Of a stretch of DNA of 35,071 nt, positions 33,430-35,071 are shown piece by piece. Numbering within the stretch: position 1 is the first letter of the stretch; every line of letters begins with the position of its first letter. The translations under genes were made by a program, and so were the position numbers. The notes under the pieces are model-generated. The model worked only from the letters and a program-made list of their open reading frames with translations, was not told the origin of the DNA and ran no database searches. This DNA is from PWHG01 sp964406935 (GTDB lineage Bacteria; Patescibacteriota; Patescibacteriia; Patescibacteriales; UBA12465): assembly GCA_964406935.1 (NCBI GenBank), contig CAYOTM010000008.1, positions 1-35,071 on the forward strand, given 5' to 3'.

Positions 33430-33993
33430 ATGGAAAATATTAAACCCAGTCAAACTTTAAGCCTTATTTGGAAGAATTTTTTAGCGAATAGTAAAATACT
33501 TGATTTGGGCTGCGGTCAAGGAGATGATTCTTTATTTTTAGCTAAGAATGGTTTTGCGGTCGTCGCCGTTGATAGTTCAAATGTTATTATTGACCAGCTA
33601 AAAATTAAGAAGAATAAATTTAACCTTGATAATTTAGAGTTGGTTTGTGATGATATTAATAATTTTTATATAGCGAAAAATCAATATCAGGTGATAATTT
33701 GCCGTAACGTTCTAAATTTTTTAGATAAAGTTAAAGCTTTAGAGATAATTAAAAATCTGCAAGATAATATTCAAAAAGATGCTTATATTATTCTTGAGGT
33801 TTTTACTAAAAATGATCCAAGCTTTTTTTCAGACAAGCAATTTACCAGCTATTTTGAAGAACAGGAATTATTAAAAATATTTACTGATTATAAATTAATC
33901 TATTATTTAGAAAATATTATATTAGACCCCGGGCATCCTGACTTTTCTGTTCCTCATAAACATGGGGTATCCAGGATAATTGTTCAGAAATGA
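33430..33993 (+). CDS. Class I SAM-dependent methyltransferase
   Basis: 187 residues. Motif I is ILDLGCGQGDDS (23-34), which binds SAM; motif II FAVVAVDSS ends in the acidic residue for the ribose; then LELVCDDINNF and VIICRNVLNFL. The layout is that of small Rossmann methyltransferases related to the TehB/UbiE group; the substrate cannot be told. The C-terminal HPDFSVPHKHGV-type sequence is His-rich. It starts three bases after the sugar-dehydrogenase-like gene, so the two are probably an operon, though a shared pathway is not evident. It ends in TGA. Confidence 0.88.
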   Translation: MENIKPSQTLSLIWKNFLANSKILDLGCGQGDDSLFLAKNGFAVVAVDSSNVIIDQLKIKKNKFNLDNLELVCDDINNFYIAKNQYQVIICRNVLNFLDKVKALEIIKNLQDNIQKDAYIILEVFTKNDPSFFSDKQFTSYFEEQELLKIFTDYKLIYYLENIILDPGHPDFSVPHKHGVSRIIVQK

Positions 33994-34063
33994 TTTTGTT
34001 AATTGAGATTTTTTAGTAGCTCAGGGAAGATGTGGGCATTAAACAGGGTAAATTTATTTTTTT

Positions 34064-34093
34064 AAAACACTAGTTAAAGCGCTAGTGTTTTTT
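34064..34093 (+). terminator. Terminator of the dehydrogenase-methyltransferase operon
   Basis: AAAACACTAG pairs with CTAGTGTTTT across an 8-nt loop and continues into more T. It lies ~70 bp after the stop. Confidence 0.85.
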
Positions 34094-34329
34094 GATTGTT
34101 AGGGGAGGGGCGAGAGAGGGATGCGGAGCAGGGGACGGTTTTTAGAGTTTCTTCATCTTTTATTAAGCTAGAAATAGCCAGATTGTTATATTTTTGATTT
34201 TGTATCGGCTTGGTAGTGCCAAGTATTTACGCTTTGATCGGAGGGCTGGCTTATAAAAGTAGTCAAAAAGACCGATAAAGGCTAAAAAGCCCTATAAACT
34301 TAAAGATCTGCTCATAGATCTGAAAATTG
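34094..34329 (+). other. Non-coding hairpin-rich stretch before the last gene
   Basis: No coding frame seen. Short perfect hairpins occur in series: GCTA-GAAA-TAGC (34167-34178), CTTGG/CCAAG (34209-34223), ATCGG (34237-34241) with CCGAT (34272-34276), GGCT-AAAA-AGCC (34280-34291), and AGATCT twice (34304-34309 and 34316-34321). A G-rich start (34100-34140) differs from the surrounding composition. It could be an untranslated structured RNA or a long regulatory region; no known riboswitch core was recognised. Confidence 0.35.
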
Positions 34330-34365
34330 TTGTCAAGGGGTAAAAACGTTTTTACCCCTTGACAA
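34330..34365 (+). promoter_or_regulatory. Perfect 36-bp palindrome, likely operator
   Basis: Each half is TTGTCAAGGGGTAAAAAC or its complement with no spacer. It contains TTGACA on both strands. It is not followed by a T-run, so a terminator is unlikely; its right end forms the -35 box of the promoter at 34359-34386. Confidence 0.65.
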
Positions 34366-34386
34366 AAAGGCTAAAATCGATAAAAT
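34359..34386 (+). promoter_or_regulatory. Promoter overlapping the palindrome
   Basis: TTGACA (34359-34364), 16 bases, TAAAAT (34381-34386). The start would be near 34393, giving a ~75-base leader to the ATG at 34469. Confidence 0.55.
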
Positions 34387-34427
34387 AAAATAATAAGGAA
34401 AACTTTATATATTTTTTAAAAACTTTT

Positions 34428-34448
34428 TATTATTGGTACACAATAATA
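34428..34448 (+). repeat. Inverted repeat in the leader of the last gene
   Basis: TATTATTG, five bases, CAATAATA; 20 bp before the ATG. It may be a second operator or a leader hairpin affecting ribosome access. Confidence 0.45.
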
Positions 34449-34468
34449 GCTAAAATTATTCTAAAAAT

Positions 34469-35071
34469 ATGTTTAAAAGAAAAATGGTTCGGCACGAGAA
34501 CCTAAACCTCAGAAGTCTGTGGCGTGCCTTTTATGCTATGATAATGTTTCTGGTAGTCATCAACATGTCTTATTTGGGCGTGTTTTTTGTTGTTGGGGGG
34601 TCAGGAACGGATGGTGAAGTTAGTAAGATTGGGAGTAGTGTTGTAAGAACGGCTTGGGCTAATTCTAATAAAGTTTGGCCAGTTTGTGATTGGGGTTGTA
34701 ACACGGAAAGCGTTACGGTCAAAAAAGCCTTTATAGAATATACTGACTCTAAAATGGAAACATGTTCTCCAGGAACTGATGTCAGGGTTGATTTATTTGT
34801 TGAAATAGATAATGGAACTAATTCGGACAGAAAAGCAGGAACAATTATTTTTGATTTTATCACCGACAATAGCACGACCACTCTTCAAGAAGCATGGTCT
34901 TGTTTTTCTAAGTCAATATCCAGTGGAATAAAAAAGTATAAAATGTATGAAAATTTAACCTGGAAATGTGGAGAAAAAGTGCAGTTAGAAAATGTTCAAA
35001 TTGTTTGGAAAACAAGAGGAAACGCGGATTGTAGTCATGCTGGCGATTGTCAGGGTTGGCCATCTGCTCAG
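34469..35071 (+). CDS. Secreted or surface Cys-containing protein, 3' truncated by the window
   Basis: The frame is open from ATG 34469 to the last base (201 codons, no stop). A basic head (MFKRKMVRHENLNLRSLWR) is followed by a hydrophobic segment (about 20-45) that looks like a signal or anchor, then GGSGTDGEVSK and a beta-rich extracellular sequence with CDWGCN, CSPGTD, a strand pattern VRVDLFVEIDNGTNSDRKAG, and further Cys at CFSK, WKCG and CSHAGDC. The overlapping minus-strand frame at 34570-34881 is its shadow. The pattern of paired cysteines recalls the giant protein at 664-8913, though no shared motif is evident. The family is not recognised. Expression appears controlled by a palindromic promoter region upstream. 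Confidence 0.7.
   Translation, partial: MFKRKMVRHENLNLRSLWRAFYAMIMFLVVINMSYLGVFFVVGGSGTDGEVSKIGSSVVRTAWANSNKVWPVCDWGCNTESVTVKKAFIEYTDSKMETCSPGTDVRVDLFVEIDNGTNSDRKAGTIIFDFITDNSTTTLQEAWSCFSKSISSGIKKYKMYENLTWKCGEKVQLENVQIVWKTRGNADCSHAGDCQGWPSAQ

Noticed and set aside
34167..34178. GCTAGAAATAGC, the same as the loop of Cas9 guide-RNA scaffolds
   Set aside because: A simple 4-bp stem with a GAAA loop; no other guide or tracrRNA parts, no CRISPR repeats and no cas gene in the window.
34570..34881. 103-residue minus-strand frame
   Set aside because: Shadow of the plus-strand open frame 34469-35071, which has the signal-like start and the better composition.
1..35071. Alternative genetic code (TGA as Gly)
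   Set aside because: TGA ends several genes at natural protein ends (lipoproteins, methyltransferase) and no essential frame runs through TGA.

Overview
The window most likely comes from a Candidate Phyla Radiation (Patescibacteria) genome, probably of the Parcubacteria/Falkowbacteria kind. The evidence is the AT-rich sequence, the terse gene set, starts that mostly lack a Shine-Dalgarno sequence, a split VirB4-type secretion cluster with a PrgI-family protein, and very large Cys-rich secreted proteins. TGA is used as a stop (for example at 9465-9467 and 33991-33993), which argues against the code-25 lineages (Gracilibacteria/Absconditabacteria). The run of 10 N at 28928-28937 shows this is a draft, probably metagenomic, scaffold. 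The lineage is an inference; no rRNA is present to confirm it.

Region 1 (1-10626): surface proteins. A membrane-anchored protein with thrombospondin-type-3 calcium repeats (5' truncated) is followed by a 2749-residue secreted Cys-rich protein with three jelly-roll-like modules and a PKD-like tail. The last ~330 bp of the giant gene, a small lipoprotein gene and its terminator form a ~1025 bp tandem duplication. The two lipoprotein genes are identical, while the tails and spacers have diverged.

Region 2 (10627-22242): a type IV secretion/conjugation-like apparatus. Genes in order: a membrane protein of unknown function, a VirB6/TrbL-like channel protein whose C-terminus carries a metzincin-like motif, and an unknown helical protein. 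A nucleotidyltransferase of the TagD/FAD-synthase fold interrupts the series. Then come a second helical protein paralogous to the first, a PrgI/VirB3-like protein, a detached VirB4 N-terminal-type protein, the VirB4 ATPase, and a VirB8-like bitopic protein. No VirD4, VirB11 or relaxase is in the window.

Region 3 (22272-27094): housekeeping. radA on the plus strand, then on the minus strand a small basic protein with a perfect consensus promoter, recG, tRNA-Arg(GCG), and a two-helix membrane protein.

Region 4 (27095-29760): an accessory island anchored on tRNA-Ser(GCT). Downstream lie four increasingly degraded copies of the tRNA 3' end. They delimit a GC-rich hairpin element, a candidate structured RNA with its own promoter and terminator, an ORF6N-domain gene, a CPBP-family membrane protease gene broken by the assembly gap, and a tiny membrane protein. 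This looks like serial integration at the tRNA 3' end and is the most unusual feature of the window.

Region 5 (29761-35071): a 45-residue basic protein, typA/bipA behind a hairpin-rich leader, a membrane-anchored PQQ-type sugar dehydrogenase-like beta-propeller, a SAM methyltransferase, and the start of another secreted Cys-containing protein behind a promoter that overlaps a perfect 36-bp palindrome.
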